Source: Epithemia pelagica (lineage: Eukaryota > Bacillariophyta > Bacillariophyceae > Surirellales > Surirellaceae). Taken from it: 64,000 bases of DNA. The stretch's first letter is position 1. Every line of letters begins with the position of its first letter. The position numbers and the translations under genes are program-made. The notes beneath the pieces were generated by a model. The model was not told the origin of the DNA. It worked only from the letters and a program-made list of their open reading frames with translations, and did not search any database. Location: the NCBI GenBank assembly GCA_946965045.2, contig OX337239.1, positions 558,001 to 622,000 of the forward strand, read 5' to 3'. Of this stretch, positions 63,608 through 64,000 are shown piece by piece.

Positions 63608-64000
63608 ACGCTTGCTGTCTTGTCGCATGTCGTTGCTGCAGTCGCCGCATGTCGTTGTTGCTTCTTGTTGTCATTGGCGGGCACAGTCTCGTGCACTGGG
63701 TTCGGTGACAGCGAGTAGTTGATTGTTGCGTGCGGGTTGTTTTTGTTGTTGTTGCCGAGTGTTGTCATTGTTCGTTGTTCGTTGGCAGCGAGAAATTGGT
63801 AGGTGATTGTTTGCTGCTTCCTTGGCGTGGTTGGTTCCATCATTGTTGGGTCCAAACGAGCAGTCTGATTACGGGAAATCAAGACACTAAAAGGCAATAT
63901 TCTCTCTATCATGTGTAGATATGATGTTGGTTGGGAACATTTTTTTGTATTGTAAATAGAAGATACTACAAAAATAAAAAGTTTTCCCGAATGTCTGTCA

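Larger units (their letters stand above)
61157..64000. other. Repeat-rich, apparently non-genic end
   Basis: No ORF with ATG and domain support. Contains a fold-back element, a palindrome and two short tandem repeats, listed separately. The promoter of globin B is at the left. Confidence 0.5.

Noticed and set aside
63520-63780. CRISPR-like repeat array
   Set aside because: The repeats are contiguous microsatellite-like units without spacers, in a eukaryotic context.
63433-63912. Asn/Thr/Gln-rich ORFs on both strands
   Set aside because: Products of the TTG-rich tandem repeats.

Overview
The window is nuclear DNA of a microalga, most likely a diatom. The evidence is short GT-AG introns of about 76-150 nt, two Ty1/copia elements with the D-x-G-A-N-G-G protease motif I associate with diatom copia lineages, diatom-style ankyrin repeats (GCPWD / CLKYAHE), a four-span membrane protein ending SCCCV, and a secreted Lys/Ser-rich protein. 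The species cannot be named from the sequence. There is no rRNA, CRISPR or bacterial operon structure, and I saw no convincing tRNA gene.

Layout. 1-1.3 kb holds a Cys-rich orphan gene. 1.4-16.5 kb is one minus-strand ankyrin-repeat gene broken twice by plus-strand copia elements. Copia1 (1488-6895) is internally deleted but has apparently identical LTRs. Copia2 (7392-15721) is intact and carries an extra ORF before gag-pol. Both have 5-bp target duplications, and removing them rejoins the ankyrin frame. 16.8-25 kb holds a pair of secreted glutaredoxins (CPFS and CPFC active sites) flanking a small membrane protein gene, then a secreted Lys/Ser-rich protein gene. 26-28.3 kb holds a piggyBac-type transposase. 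28.6-30.4 kb holds a Mutator-like element with terminal inverted repeats of about 120-130 bp and a perfect 10-bp target duplication, carrying a decayed gene.

30.5-51.9 kb is a recent tandem duplication of a unit of about 6.2 kb, encoding a ThrE-like exporter and an orphan basic protein. Copy A is split by Copia3 (30736-39800), which has a polyprotein of about 2,660 residues; copy B keeps the empty target site. 52.4-55.5 kb is a frameshifted AAA-ATPase/helical-repeat gene. 55.9-61.2 kb holds two neuroglobin-like globin genes flanking a SAM methyltransferase gene. The last 3 kb is repeat-rich and appears non-genic.

The region is a transposon-dense neighbourhood with several recent local duplications (glutaredoxins, globins, ThrE unit). 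The main signals for follow-up are an apparent half-tRNA(Asn) primer site shared by two copia elements, a non-autonomous copia that appears recently mobilised in trans, an extra ORF and repeat-rich leader in Copia2, membrane-spanning segments inside the Copia3 polyprotein, and the Mutator-like element.
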